In this document: positions 27,666-36,358 of the stretch, piece by piece
Numbering within the stretch: the first letter of the stretch is position 1
Layout of the letters: each line of letters opens with the position of its first letter
Assembly: GCF_040834005.1 (NCBI RefSeq)
Contig: NZ_CP162129.1
Coordinates: forward strand, 1,693,501 to 1,757,500
Length of the DNA stretch: 64,000 nucleotides
From: Paenibacillus sp. PL2-23
GTDB lineage: Bacteria; Bacillota; Bacilli; Paenibacillales; Paenibacillaceae
Direction: 5' to 3'
Translations under genes and position numbers: made by a program
The notes under the pieces: model-generated
Databases searched by the model: none
The model's input: the letters and a program-made list of their open reading frames with translations, nothing else
What the model was told of the DNA's origin: nothing

Positions 27666-28667
27666 ATGAATGGAAACTTCGCGAGCCGGCTGTTTACCGG
27701 ACTTGTTGTGATCTCGCTCGGCGTCGCTTTCCTGCTAAGACAGCTGGGCTTTCTGTCTTTCAGCATTGGAGATCTGATCTCGACCTATTGGCCCTGCATT
27801 CTTCTTTATTTCGGCATGACCTCGATTCTCGCGGGAAGCTCCCACGGCGGCTCCGGCTGGTGGGGGGCCATTCTTATTCTTATAGGCGCCGTATTTCTGG
27901 GCAACAACCTGAATCTCATGACATGGTCGATTGGTGATCTCATACCCTTCCTCATCCCGATCGCCATCATATGTATCGGTCTACGCATGCTGTGGAGTCC
28001 CCGGTCGAAGCGGCAATCGCCTCCGTCTGATGAATGGAAGTCGTACCGTCCCTATCATGACGGCCATGTCGTGCCTCCAGCGCCCCCGCTGCATCCCGAT
28101 CCTACTCAAGCGGACAGTCGGGAGGCTGAAGCTTCGCAATCGTATGAGGCTGGCTCAGCACGCCAGGCAGCCGGCGCATACAGCGGCGAGCATATGAGGA
28201 ATAAGGGCTATTCCTCTTACGGCAAGAAGAAAAAAAACGGGTGCCAGTCAAGCAAAGAACATGTGGAGTGGTGGAATCACGACTCGACGGTCATCAATCG
28301 CTCAGGCTTCATTGGGGATATTCATATGGGCCAGGAATATTGGGAGCTGAAGCCGATGAATATAAGCCATTTCATCGGGGATACGGTGCTGGATTTGACG
28401 AAAGCGAATATTCCGCCCGGAGAGACCAAGATTACGATTTCCTCCTTTATCGGGGATGTGAAGGTGTATGTGCCTAATGATTACGAGCTGGGCGTGAAGG
28501 TTGTCACCAGCGCGTTCATCGGAGACGTTAAGGTTCTGGGGCAGAGAGACGGCGGCTTGTTCACGAACATCAGCTCCCACTCGCCTGGCTATTCCGAGTC
28601 TGATCGGCGAATCAAGCTGGTCGTCAGCACCTTTATCGGCGATACGCGCGTAACGAAGGTGGGGTGA
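27666..28667 (+). CDS. liaF: LiaF-like cell-envelope stress membrane protein
   Basis: 333 residues. The N-terminal third has four hydrophobic helices (about 8-115). A long hydrophilic Pro/Ser/Ala linker (about 120-200) leads to a C-terminal DUF2154/LiaF-type beta domain, in which the motif FIGD is repeated five times (SGFIGDIHMG, HFIGDTVLD, SFIGDVKVY, AFIGDVKVL, TFIGDTRVT). In Bacillus LiaF holds the LiaRS two-component system off until the cell wall is stressed. ATG 27666 has AAGGAG about 10 bases upstream; an earlier in-frame TTG at 27657 is too close to it. It overlaps the ribosome site of the kinase gene, so liaFSR is one operon. Confidence 0.88.
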   Translation: MNGNFASRLFTGLVVISLGVAFLLRQLGFLSFSIGDLISTYWPCILLYFGMTSILAGSSHGGSGWWGAILILIGAVFLGNNLNLMTWSIGDLIPFLIPIAIICIGLRMLWSPRSKRQSPPSDEWKSYRPYHDGHVVPPAPPLHPDPTQADSREAEASQSYEAGSARQAAGAYSGEHMRNKGYSSYGKKKKNGCQSSKEHVEWWNHDSTVINRSGFIGDIHMGQEYWELKPMNISHFIGDTVLDLTKANIPPGETKITISSFIGDVKVYVPNDYELGVKVVTSAFIGDVKVLGQRDGGLFTNISSHSPGYSESDRRIKLVVSTFIGDTRVTKVG

Positions 28668-28673
28668 TTCGTT

Positions 28674-29714
28674 ATGATGGTGCGTTTCCTTCGAAGCGGC
28701 AAATGGGAAATGATCGGCATATTTGTCCTGGCTACATGGATAACGGCTGTGCTGGCATTCGTATTCTGGTATATGATGGAGCAGCATCTGCGGCCAATCG
28801 AGCTGAAGGTTTGGACTGGCGGGCTTATCCTGCTGTCCAGCGGGGGGGTCGGCTATTGGACCGCGCAGCGGTTCGGCAGAAGGCTGGATACGTTGCATTT
28901 GTCGCTGAAGCAGGCGGTGAACGGCAACTACGAGGCGCGAATTGCGGAGGATGGCAAGGGCCATCATTCTTTTATCCCCATATACCGGGAGTTTAACGAG
29001 CTGGCAGAGCAGATGGAAGGCAAGATGAAGCTGCTTCAGCAGATGGGAGAGGAGCGCGTCCTGTCGGAGACCGCTTCCAATGAAGCCGCCGTGCTGGAGG
29101 AGAGAAGGCGGCTGGCTAGGGATCTCCATGATACCGTCAGCCAGCAGCTGTTCGCCATTCATATGTGCGCATCTTCCTTGCCCAAGCTGCAGCAGGTCGA
29201 CAGCGAGCGTGCCGCTTCTGTGCTGGACCAACTGATTGGAATGTCGAATCTGGCCCAGAAGCAAATGCGTAATTTCATTGCTCAGCTAAGGCCGATGGAG
29301 CTGGAGGGAAGAACGCTCCAGGAAGCGCTGGACAAGTGGTTTCCGGATTATTGCCGGCAAAATCATTTGCAAGGTGTGATGGAATGGAAGCTGACAGAGC
29401 GGCTGAGCGAAGCGAAGGAGCATCAGCTGTTCCTCATTGTACAGGAAGCGATGGCGAACATTGTGAAGCATGCTTCAGCCCGAGGTGTGACGCTGACGCT
29501 AGCCGAAACGGAGCGCCAGACTATGATGATTTTGGCGGATGACGGCAAGGGCTTCAAGGCGGATGCGGTGAAGGGCGGCTCCTACGGCCTGTCCACGATG
29601 CAGGAGAGAGCTCAGAAGCTGGGCGGAACGGCGGAGATTGTGAGCAAGCTGGGCAGCGGCACGCGGGTGAAGGTCACGATTCCAAAAATATACCGGGGAG
29701 AGCAGATTCGATGA
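28674..29714 (+). CDS. liaS: LiaS-like sensor histidine kinase
   Basis: 346-residue NarX/HisKA_3-type kinase. Two transmembrane helices (about 14-36 and 48-62) flank only a short outer loop, so it is an intramembrane-sensing type. A HAMP region is followed by the phospho-acceptor H152 in ARDLHDTVSQQL, and an ATPase domain ends with DDGKGFKAD and the G-rich YGLSTMQERA. ATG 28674 follows GGGGTGA. Its last 4 bases overlap the response regulator start. Partner regulator is LiaR directly downstream; LiaF upstream is the likely inhibitor. Confidence 0.92.
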   Translation: MMVRFLRSGKWEMIGIFVLATWITAVLAFVFWYMMEQHLRPIELKVWTGGLILLSSGGVGYWTAQRFGRRLDTLHLSLKQAVNGNYEARIAEDGKGHHSFIPIYREFNELAEQMEGKMKLLQQMGEERVLSETASNEAAVLEERRRLARDLHDTVSQQLFAIHMCASSLPKLQQVDSERAASVLDQLIGMSNLAQKQMRNFIAQLRPMELEGRTLQEALDKWFPDYCRQNHLQGVMEWKLTERLSEAKEHQLFLIVQEAMANIVKHASARGVTLTLAETERQTMMILADDGKGFKADAVKGGSYGLSTMQERAQKLGGTAEIVSKLGSGTRVKVTIPKIYRGEQIR

Positions 29715-30376
29715 ATAGTTCCGAAACGATCAAGGTTATGATTGTCGATGATCACGACATGGTGCGTATTGGCTTGCGTACCTACTTAATGCTGGACCCC
29801 AAGCTGGACGTCATTGCTGAAGCGGGCAATGGCAGGGAGGCGCTGGGATGGCTGGACTCGCATGCTGAGGAGGAGCGTCCCCATATTGTGCTGATGGACA
29901 TGATGATGCCGGAGCTGGACGGAATCGAGACGACCAGAGCTGTTATGGCCAAATATCCCAACACCAAAATTGTCATGCTCACAAGCTTCCTGGAGGATGA
30001 CAAGGTCTATGCGGCGATAGAAGCGGGGGCCGTCAGCTATGTGCTCAAGACGGTATCCGCAGAGGAATTGATCTACGCGATTGGCGGCGCTTATAAGGGG
30101 ATGCCGGTGATGACCTCGGACGTATCGCAAGCGCTGACCCGAGGCCTTCGCAAGCGCACAGCCCAGTCGGGCGACGAGGATCTGACGGAGCGGGAGAAGG
30201 AAGTGCTGCTCTTGATTGCCGACGGCTTATCCAATAAGGAGATTGCGGATGAGCTCCATATTAGCATTAAGACGGTCAAGACGCATGTCAGCAATCTGCT
30301 TATGAAGTGCGAGCTGGAGGATCGGACGCAGCTGGCTGTGCTGGCTCACCGCAAGGGCTGGGCGAATCGCGTCTAA
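29711..30376 (+). CDS. liaR: LiaR-like NarL/LuxR-family response regulator
   Basis: 221 residues. The receiver domain carries phospho-acceptor D63 (VLMDMMMPELDG) and acidic pair D13-D14. The C-terminal LuxR-type HTH begins LTEREKEVLLLIADGLSNKEIA and ends KTVKTHVSNLL. It overlaps the kinase gene by ATGA. Predicted to be phosphorylated by the preceding kinase and to control cell-envelope stress genes, including its own operon. Confidence 0.93.
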   Translation: MNSSETIKVMIVDDHDMVRIGLRTYLMLDPKLDVIAEAGNGREALGWLDSHAEEERPHIVLMDMMMPELDGIETTRAVMAKYPNTKIVMLTSFLEDDKVYAAIEAGAVSYVLKTVSAEELIYAIGGAYKGMPVMTSDVSQALTRGLRKRTAQSGDEDLTEREKEVLLLIADGLSNKEIADELHISIKTVKTHVSNLLMKCELEDRTQLAVLAHRKGWANRV

Positions 30377-30450
30377 ACATGGCATAATGCCGGAAGGCGA
30401 GGGGCATACTACCATTCAACAGGCAGAGGAAAGGTTGGAGGTAGCGCGGC

Positions 30451-30864
30451 ATGATTCCTATCCATTCGGCAATTGATGGCATGCAGAAGAAGTTTACAGA
30501 AATGCAGGTTCGGCTAAGCGACCATGGATTTACGCTTGGCGGCAACTGGGATTATAACGGCGGGTCCTTCGACCATGCGCTGGATGAAAAAAACAAGGTG
30601 TGGCTCAGGCTGCCGTTCCAGGTGACAGACGGCAATATCGACAGCGAGCTGTCAGAGAACAACGCGCAAATACGGTTCAACGAGCCCTATGTGCTGAGGC
30701 ATCTGTACAACGAAGGAAGCGACCCGGAAGCATCCGTTCGCGTGCTTGGCGCGCTGTTCGATCAATTCCAGGCTCCGGTGGATCCCGACGCGGCAATCGA
30801 TGCCGGCTGGGTGGATCGGGCCAAGGCCGTTATGCGGGAAGTGGAACGCGATATCGCCTATTAA
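30451..30864 (+). CDS. YugN family protein
   Basis: 137-residue soluble protein recognised as YugN-like from MIPIHSAIDGMQ, WDYNGGSFDHALDE..VWLRLPFQVTDGNID and NAQIRFNEPYVLRHLYNEG. The function of the family is unknown to me. GGAGG lies about 10 bases before the ATG. It follows liaR by 74 bases with no clear terminator between, so it may be read with the lia operon, and it has its own terminator after it. Confidence 0.8.
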   Translation: MIPIHSAIDGMQKKFTEMQVRLSDHGFTLGGNWDYNGGSFDHALDEKNKVWLRLPFQVTDGNIDSELSENNAQIRFNEPYVLRHLYNEGSDPEASVRVLGALFDQFQAPVDPDAAIDAGWVDRAKAVMREVERDIAY

Positions 30865-30891
30865 CAGTCCACTTTATAGGTTTTGAGCAGG

Positions 30892-30918
30892 CTCTCCCTC
30901 CATTTGGGAGAGTTTTTT
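30892..30918 (+). terminator. yugN terminator
   Basis: Perfect 7-bp stem CTCTCCC / GGGAGAG, loop TCCATTT, followed by TTTTTT. Confidence 0.92.
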
Positions 30919-30988
30919 ATGTTTGTTTAAATTCCTTTTAAGTTTGTTTTAAGGTAGAATGTGCATGATAGAACTAATCCATTATAAG

Positions 30989-31203
30989 TGCGTGTTCAAA
31001 AAGTCCAGTTTTCAGCACCGAGAAGATCGGATGAAGCTAGGAAGTGAGGAGCGGAGCGTAGTGGAGCTACGTGAGCACCTCCAGTGTTTCCGGAGGAAAC
31101 ACACTTCGTAAGGATACGCTTGTTCCGGCTGAATTCGATATTCGATGCCGAGTATGCTTCTTGATTGGCTTCGTGATCAAAAGTGGGCTTTTTGAACAAC
31201 CTC
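30989..31203. mobile_element. MITE-like element with imperfect terminal inverted repeats and TATAAG flanks
   Basis: About 215 bases with no credible gene. The left end, reading inwards from 30989, is TGCGTGTTCAAAAAGTCCAG and runs on to CAC. The right end, read on the minus strand, is GAGGTTGTTCAAAAAGCCCA and also runs on to CAC. The ends match over most of about 30 bases, including a perfect TGTTCAAAAAG. Both ends are flanked by the direct repeat TATAAG (30983-30988 and 31204-31209), a likely target-site duplication. The interior has a perfect hairpin GTGTTTCC-GGA-GGAAACAC and other stems. It separates yugN from htrA. No transposase is present, so it would need help in trans. Confidence 0.75.
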
Positions 31204-31273
31204 TATAAGCATTCAGTAGTGAAGATAAGAGCCTAAGAGCTGACTCAGATTCATTGAACGGAGGAGATAGACA

Positions 31274-32833
31274 ATGGAAGATCAGAACAACAAGAAGGGT
31301 TATGACGATTTCTTCGGCTCGAACGGGAGCAACGGCTCTGATGAAACGGAGCGCAGCAGCAGCGAGGAGCGTCATGGCGAACGGGAGACGGAGCAGCAAG
31401 CCAAGCCTTCCTACTATTACACATATGGCCCGTTAAACGGGGAACGCCAGCCGTCCCAGCCTCAGCAGGTATCCAGCTATATGCCGCCGGGGGAGCTGAG
31501 AGTGGAGGAGCATGGCCCTGCTGCAGCGCAGCCGCCGCAGCTGCGTTCGTTCACAACGTCCGGCTCCGGCAAGGGCGCATTCCAGGTGAGAGAGAAGCGA
31601 GGAGGCTCCTTCAAGTCTATGTTCGCCTCCTTCCTCGCGGGTGTGCTGGTTGTAGGAGGCTTGATGTATACCGCCGACGTACAGAACTGGTTCACACCTA
31701 CTGCGGAATCAGTCCTCCCGGCACAATCGGAAAGCTCCGGAACGGGCAGCGCAGCAAGCGCGGGCTCCTCTGGCGCTTCCACTATAGCGGCTCGTCCCGA
31801 TAACATCGCCGATTTGTTCGAGAAAGCCAGCCCAGCGGTTATTAAAATTGAGACGTATGTGCGGGCGTCGCGCTCCAATGGCGGCGGTCTGCTGGACGAT
31901 CCTTTTTTCCGCCAGTTTTTTGGGGATAATTATCCCGGTGTAACGGAGCAGCAGGAGCCGCAGGGCCAAATGCAGCAATCCGGCATCGGCACAGGCTTTT
32001 TCTTCGATTCCACAGGCTACATTCTGACCAACCAGCATGTTATCGGAGATTCGGATGAAATTCGCGTAACCGTACAGGGCTATGACGAGCCGTTTACCGC
32101 CAAGCTGCTGGGCTCCAGCTATGAGCTGGATCTCGCGGTCATCAAGATTGAAGGCGAGAAGGAATTCCCGACGCTGCCGCTGGGAAGCTCCGATGATATT
32201 GAGATTGGCGATTGGGTTGTTGCGATCGGCAACCCGTACGGCTTCGACCATACGATAACTGCTGGCGTGCTCAGCGCCAAGGAGCGTCCGATCGACATTC
32301 AGGACGCCAACGGCGAAAGAAACTACAAGCACCTGCTGCAGACGGACGCTTCCATTAACCCTGGCAACTCGGGAGGTCCGCTGCTGAACGTTAACGGAGA
32401 GGTTATCGGCATTAACACGGCCGTCAGCTCTCAGGCGCAAGGCATCGGCTTCGCGATTCCGACTAGCACGATCAACGAGGTGCTGGACAGCTTGAAGAAC
32501 AACACGGAGGTGCCGAAGGAGCCGGCGCCGTTCATCGGCGCAGAGCTGGGCGAGATGACGGAGCAATTCGCTCAGCAGCTGGGCATTGAGAAGGCGGAGG
32601 GCTCGCTCGTTCGAAGCGTGTATTACAATTCGCCTGCGTATCTTGCAGGACTGAAGCAATATGACGTCATCGTTGGCGTGGAAGGCAAGAATATGAACAC
32701 GACAACGGAATTGATCAAGGAGATTCAGTCGCGCAAGGTAGGCGACGAGGTAGAATTCAACATTATCCGCCAAGGCCAGAATATGAGCCTGACGGTGACC
32801 ATCGGCGACAAAAATGAATTTGGCCTGGAATAA
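31274..32833 (+). CDS. htrA: HtrA/DegP-type membrane-anchored serine protease
   Basis: 519-residue trypsin-like quality-control protease (S1C family). An acidic, disordered cytoplasmic part (1-110) precedes one transmembrane helix (about 115-133) and a low-complexity linker. The protease domain has catalytic H255 (TNQHVIGD), D286 (YELDLAVI) and S366 (NPGNSGGP). A C-terminal PDZ domain starts near 415. It degrades or holds misfolded exported proteins outside the membrane. GGAGGAGA precedes the ATG. A hairpin follows and then an OmpR-type two-component pair, which may control it (inference from position). Confidence 0.95.
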   Translation: MEDQNNKKGYDDFFGSNGSNGSDETERSSSEERHGERETEQQAKPSYYYTYGPLNGERQPSQPQQVSSYMPPGELRVEEHGPAAAQPPQLRSFTTSGSGKGAFQVREKRGGSFKSMFASFLAGVLVVGGLMYTADVQNWFTPTAESVLPAQSESSGTGSAASAGSSGASTIAARPDNIADLFEKASPAVIKIETYVRASRSNGGGLLDDPFFRQFFGDNYPGVTEQQEPQGQMQQSGIGTGFFFDSTGYILTNQHVIGDSDEIRVTVQGYDEPFTAKLLGSSYELDLAVIKIEGEKEFPTLPLGSSDDIEIGDWVVAIGNPYGFDHTITAGVLSAKERPIDIQDANGERNYKHLLQTDASINPGNSGGPLLNVNGEVIGINTAVSSQAQGIGFAIPTSTINEVLDSLKNNTEVPKEPAPFIGAELGEMTEQFAQQLGIEKAEGSLVRSVYYNSPAYLAGLKQYDVIVGVEGKNMNTTTELIKEIQSRKVGDEVEFNIIRQGQNMSLTVTIGDKNEFGLE

Positions 32834-32854
32834 CCCACATTAGCCAACCTGCGG

Positions 32855-32884
32855 GAAGCGCAGAGCGCAGACGCTCTGCGCTTC
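32855..32884 (+). terminator. Hairpin between htrA and the two-component genes
   Basis: 13-bp stem GAAGCGCAGAGCG / CGCTCTGCGCTTC with a 4-base loop. It is followed only by TTGACTG, so it may act as a partial terminator or transcript-stabilising stem rather than a full stop. Confidence 0.6.
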
Positions 32885-32914
32885 TTGACTGTAGAGAAGG
32901 AGACTGCCGTTCCT

Positions 32915-33607
32915 ATGAGACCTCATATTGTAGTGGTAGATGACGATGACAAAATCATATCCATGCTGCGCCGGAGCCTTGCGTTCGAGGGCTATGATGT
33001 TACGACCGCCTCGAACGGCGCGGAGGGGCTGAAGACGCTATTGACGGTGGAGCCCGACCTGTTAATCCTCGATGTGATGATGCCTCAGATTGACGGCTGG
33101 GAGGTATGCCGGCGCGTGCGGGAGGGCGGCAGCAACGTTCCAATCCTGATGCTGACAGCGAAGGATGATATCAGCGACCGCGTGAAGGGCTTGGATCTCG
33201 GGGCAGACGACTATTTGGTGAAGCCGTTCGCGCTGGAGGAGCTGCTGGCGAGAGCTAGAGCGCTGCTTCGCAGGAAAAGCGACAAACTGGAGGAGGCCGG
33301 CAGTCAGCTCGCCTTCGACGATCTCGTGCTGGACATGGACGCTCGAGAGGCCATTCGAGCGGGCAGACGGATCGAGCTTACGAGCAAGGAATACGATCTG
33401 CTGCTGCTGTTCATGAACAATCCGAAGCGGGTGCTGACTCGTGACGCCATCATGGAGAAAATATGGGGCTATGATTTCAGCGGCGAATCCAATGTGCTGG
33501 AGGTCTATATCGCCATGCTGCGCCAAAAGCTGGAGGATGGCGGGGCCAGACGGATCATACAGACGGTTCGCGGCACGGGTTATGTGCTGAGAGGAGAGGC
33601 GGGGTAA
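32915..33607 (+). CDS. OmpR/PhoB-family response regulator
   Basis: 230 residues: receiver domain with VVVDDDDKI and phospho-acceptor Asp in LLILDVMMPQIDG, conserved Lys in VKPFALEEL, and a C-terminal winged helix (LTSKEYDLLLLFMNNPKRVLTR... NVLEVYIAMLRQKLE). ATG 32915 chosen because the conserved domain begins there; AAGGAG is 12 bases upstream, a little far. The frame is open back to TTG 32885. It is 4 bases before the kinase gene. Target genes unknown; htrA upstream is a candidate. Confidence 0.92.
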   Translation: MRPHIVVVDDDDKIISMLRRSLAFEGYDVTTASNGAEGLKTLLTVEPDLLILDVMMPQIDGWEVCRRVREGGSNVPILMLTAKDDISDRVKGLDLGADDYLVKPFALEELLARARALLRRKSDKLEEAGSQLAFDDLVLDMDAREAIRAGRRIELTSKEYDLLLLFMNNPKRVLTRDAIMEKIWGYDFSGESNVLEVYIAMLRQKLEDGGARRIIQTVRGTGYVLRGEAG

Positions 33608-33611
33608 GAGC

Positions 33612-35150
33612 ATGTCCATACGGCTTCGTCTGACGTTATGGTATTCGGGACTATTGGCTGTGACGCTTCTTGCGTTCGGAGTCGCCGTCTATATGTTTAT
33701 CAATTGGAATACGTACGATGACTTGAAGGGCCAAGTGAAACGGGAGAGCGAAAATCTGCGCATCAATTATGACTCCGTTTCGTTGATGTTTTTTGATACG
33801 CTGGATTTGAATGTGGATACAAGAACGGTTGTCGGCAATGACATCTTCGTGCAATTAATTAATTACAAGGAAGGCAACGTCATTAAGAGGTCCCGCAATC
33901 TCATAGCCGAAAATGTGTTGATTCCTTACCCTGAGAATTCGGCAGATTTAAAAAATGCCTTCAATAGGCACAAGCTGAAGTTCGGCAATGAAACCTATAA
34001 TATGATCGTCTACGAGCGTCCCATCCCGCTGAAGGACGGAACTGTTGTGGGACTGCTGCAGGTAGGCGCCATTCCTTACAATGAGGAGAAGTTTATGGAC
34101 GGCCTCCGCACGACGCTTATTTTCTCGTCTCTCGCCGTTGTGCTGATCGCTTTCTCCGTAGGGATGCTCATTGCCCGTCAGGCGCTGCGTCCGATCGGAG
34201 CCGTCATTCAAGCGACGAAGCAGATTGAGAACGGAGCGGATCTCAGCGTCCGTATTCCTGCCGGAGGTCCGAAGGATGAGATTCGCCAGCTTGCCGACAC
34301 GCTGAACTCTATGCTGTCGAGGCTGGAGCTGGCGTATAATGAGCTCGATGACGCGTACAAGGCGCAGCGGCGCTTCGTCTCGGATGCCTCGCATGAGCTT
34401 CGGACCCCGCTTACGACGATTCGCGGCAATATTGATCTGCTGGAGAAAATGTGGAGCCGCGCAGCTGAAGCGGGCGGGAGCAGCGCCCCGCACGGGCTGC
34501 AGCTGACATCCGACCACTGGCAAATGTCGAACGAAGCGATGTCCGACATCGCGGCGGAAGCGAAACGAATGAGCACGCTTGTCGGCGACCTGCTTGCCCT
34601 GGCAAGAGCGGATGCGGGATATGCCATGGAGAAGCGTGTGCTACCTCTCCTGCCGCTGACGGAGGAGGTTGTACGCAAGGCGCAGCTGCTGCCTCGGACC
34701 GCCATTTGGCAGGTTGGCGACTTGTCGAAGCTGGGGGACGCGCGTGTATACGGCAATCACGACTACTTGCAGCAGCTGCTGTTTATTTTCATCGAGAACG
34801 CCTTCAAATACACGCCTGAGGGTTATGTCGAGCTGAGCGCTGTCCGCAGGGAGGAGCATATCGGATGGAGGCTCCAGGATACGGGCATCGGCATGAATCC
34901 AGACGAAATACCGCATATCTTCGATCGCTTCTATCGAGCGGACGAATCTCGCGGCGTAACAGTAGGCACGGGCCTGGGTCTGTCGATCGCCAAGTGGATT
35001 CTGGATGAGCATGGAGGCTCGGTTGAGGTTGTAACACGGGAGGACGAGGGCTCGACATTCACGATCTGGCTGCCCTTGGACTTTTCCGAGCGGCCCGATT
35101 CGACTATAATGGTAGAAGCAGACCAAGATGAAGGCCATTCCATTCATTGA
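33612..35150 (+). CDS. Two-component sensor histidine kinase
   Basis: 512 residues, class I kinase. Transmembrane helices at about 10-30 and 168-188 flank a 135-residue extracytoplasmic sensor. A HAMP domain (about 190-242) follows, then the phospho-acceptor H261 ([12 protein letters not shown]) and an ATPase domain with N, G1 (DTGIGM) and G2 (GTGLGLSI) boxes. AGGCGGGG lies before the ATG, and the gene is translationally close to the response regulator (4-base gap). The sensor domain has no motif I recognise. It is not WalK, as it lacks the PAS region and the yyc neighbours. Confidence 0.92.
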   Translation: MSIRLRLTLWYSGLLAVTLLAFGVAVYMFINWNTYDDLKGQVKRESENLRINYDSVSLMFFDTLDLNVDTRTVVGNDIFVQLINYKEGNVIKRSRNLIAENVLIPYPENSADLKNAFNRHKLKFGNETYNMIVYERPIPLKDGTVVGLLQVGAIPYNEEKFMDGLRTTLIFSSLAVVLIAFSVGMLIARQALRPIGAVIQATKQIENGADLSVRIPAGGPKDEIRQLADTLNSMLSRLELAYNELDDAYKAQRRFVSDASHELRTPLTTIRGNIDLLEKMWSRAAEAGGSSAPHGLQLTSDHWQMSNEAMSDIAAEAKRMSTLVGDLLALARADAGYAMEKRVLPLLPLTEEVVRKAQLLPRTAIWQVGDLSKLGDARVYGNHDYLQQLLFIFIENAFKYTPEGYVELSAVRREEHIGWRLQDTGIGMNPDEIPHIFDRFYRADESRGVTVGTGLGLSIAKWILDEHGGSVEVVTREDEGSTFTIWLPLDFSERPDSTIMVEADQDEGHSIH

Positions 35151-35182
35151 GTTGCTGTCTGCCAGAAAGCAGGTGCCTGAAC

Positions 35183-36151
35183 ATGGAAATAGTGAAAATA
35201 TCGCCAAGAGGGTATTGCTACGGCGTTGTCGACGCGATGGTGCTCGCCTTGCAAACCGCCAAAAACCTGGAGCTGCCGCGTCCCATCTATATACTGGGAA
35301 TGATCGTTCATAACGCCCATGTCACGGAGGCGTTCGAGAAGGAAGGCGTTATTACGCTGGACGGAGCGAACCGCCTCGAAATTCTGGACCGGATTGATGA
35401 GGGAACGGTGATCTTCACGGCTCACGGCGTATCGCCGGAGGTGCGAGAGCGCGCGAGACAGAAGGGGCTGTCCGTTGTGGACGCCACCTGTCCGGATGTG
35501 ACGAAGACTCATGATCTGATTCGTGAGAAGACGGCGGACGGCTATCATATTATTTATATCGGCAAGAAGGGTCACCCGGAGCCGGAGGGCGCTGTAGGCG
35601 TCGCGCCGTCGTTTGTCCACCTCATCGAGAAGGAGGAGGAAATCGAGGGGCTGCAGGTGCCGGAGGGCCGTCTGATCATTACGAATCAGACCACGATGTC
35701 TCAGTGGGATATCCGTCATATTATACAGAGGCTGCAGGAAAAATATCCGCATGCCGAGGTGCACAACGAGATCTGCCTCGCGACGCAGGTGCGCCAAGAG
35801 GCGGTAGCGGAGCAGGCAGGAACGGCCCAGCTGTGCATTGTCGTCGGCGATCCGCGCAGCAACAACTCCAACCGTCTCGCCCAGGTATCGGAGGAGATTG
35901 CTGGCGTCAAGGCGTACCGCGTATCCGACGTGACGGAGATTAAACGGGAATGGCTGGAAGGGATCGACCGCGTAGCGGTTACGTCGGGCGCATCTACCCC
36001 AACTCCGATTACGAAGGAAGTAATCGCCTATTTGGAGCAATATGATTACCGGGATCCATCCACCTGGGAAATGAACCGGTCTATTAATATGAACAAGCTT
36101 CTGCCCAATGTAAAGGTGAAGACGGCGGCTGGTGCGGAGAACGCGACGTAA
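35183..36151 (+). CDS. ispH: 4-hydroxy-3-methylbut-2-enyl diphosphate reductase
   Basis: Last enzyme of the MEP isoprenoid pathway, making IPP and DMAPP; an Fe-S protein (LytB/IspH). Three conserved cysteines: C12 in [10 protein letters not shown], one in [12 protein letters not shown] and one in [12 protein letters not shown]. Substrate-binding [15 protein letters not shown] and TSGASTPT motifs are present. 322 residues. ATG 35183 begins the conserved domain; the ribosome site is weak (CAGGTG). It starts 32 bases after the kinase gene and may be read with it. Confidence 0.95.
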   Translation: MEIVKISPRGYCYGVVDAMVLALQTAKNLELPRPIYILGMIVHNAHVTEAFEKEGVITLDGANRLEILDRIDEGTVIFTAHGVSPEVRERARQKGLSVVDATCPDVTKTHDLIREKTADGYHIIYIGKKGHPEPEGAVGVAPSFVHLIEKEEEIEGLQVPEGRLIITNQTTMSQWDIRHIIQRLQEKYPHAEVHNEICLATQVRQEAVAEQAGTAQLCIVVGDPRSNNSNRLAQVSEEIAGVKAYRVSDVTEIKREWLEGIDRVAVTSGASTPTPITKEVIAYLEQYDYRDPSTWEMNRSINMNKLLPNVKVKTAAGAENAT

Positions 36152-36174
36152 GCCATAACCCAACAAGAGAGCAC

Positions 36175-36235
36175 AGGATGAACGTTGTTACTTATTTCGG
36201 GGGGAATCGCGAAAAAAGGTATTGACGTTCATCCT
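36175..36235. promoter_or_regulatory. Inverted repeat flanking and overlapping the aroF -35 box
   Basis: AGGATGAACG (36175-36184) and CGTTCATCCT (36226-36235) are perfect 10-base inverted repeats 41 bases apart. The right copy overlaps the aroF -35 element and is followed by GACTTTTT. It may be an operator pair for aroF, or a long-looped terminator for ispH. Confidence 0.5.
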
Positions 36236-36250
36236 GACTTTTTGTATATT
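36222..36250 (+). promoter_or_regulatory. Promoter of aroF
   Basis: -35 TTGACG (36222-36227), 17-base spacer, -10 TATATT (36245-36250). The 5' UTR of about 100 bases contains an A-rich repeat, (T)TAAAAGC-type units at 36262-36300. Confidence 0.75.
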
Positions 36251-36358
36251 TACTTTAGCAGTTAAAAGCATAAAAGCTTAAAAGCCAAAAAGCTTAAAAG
36301 TGCGAAAGCGAAGCGCCGTACAGAAGCGCTGATTCTAATAGACAGAGGAGAGATCGAT

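Noticed and set aside
30996..31199. 67-codon minus-strand frame inside the MITE-like element
   Set aside because: It coincides with the inverted-repeat element, lacks a ribosome site and resembles no transposase.
31067..31399. 110-codon minus-strand frame across the right half of the repeat and the start of htrA
   Set aside because: It is antisense to the htrA start and has no ribosome site.
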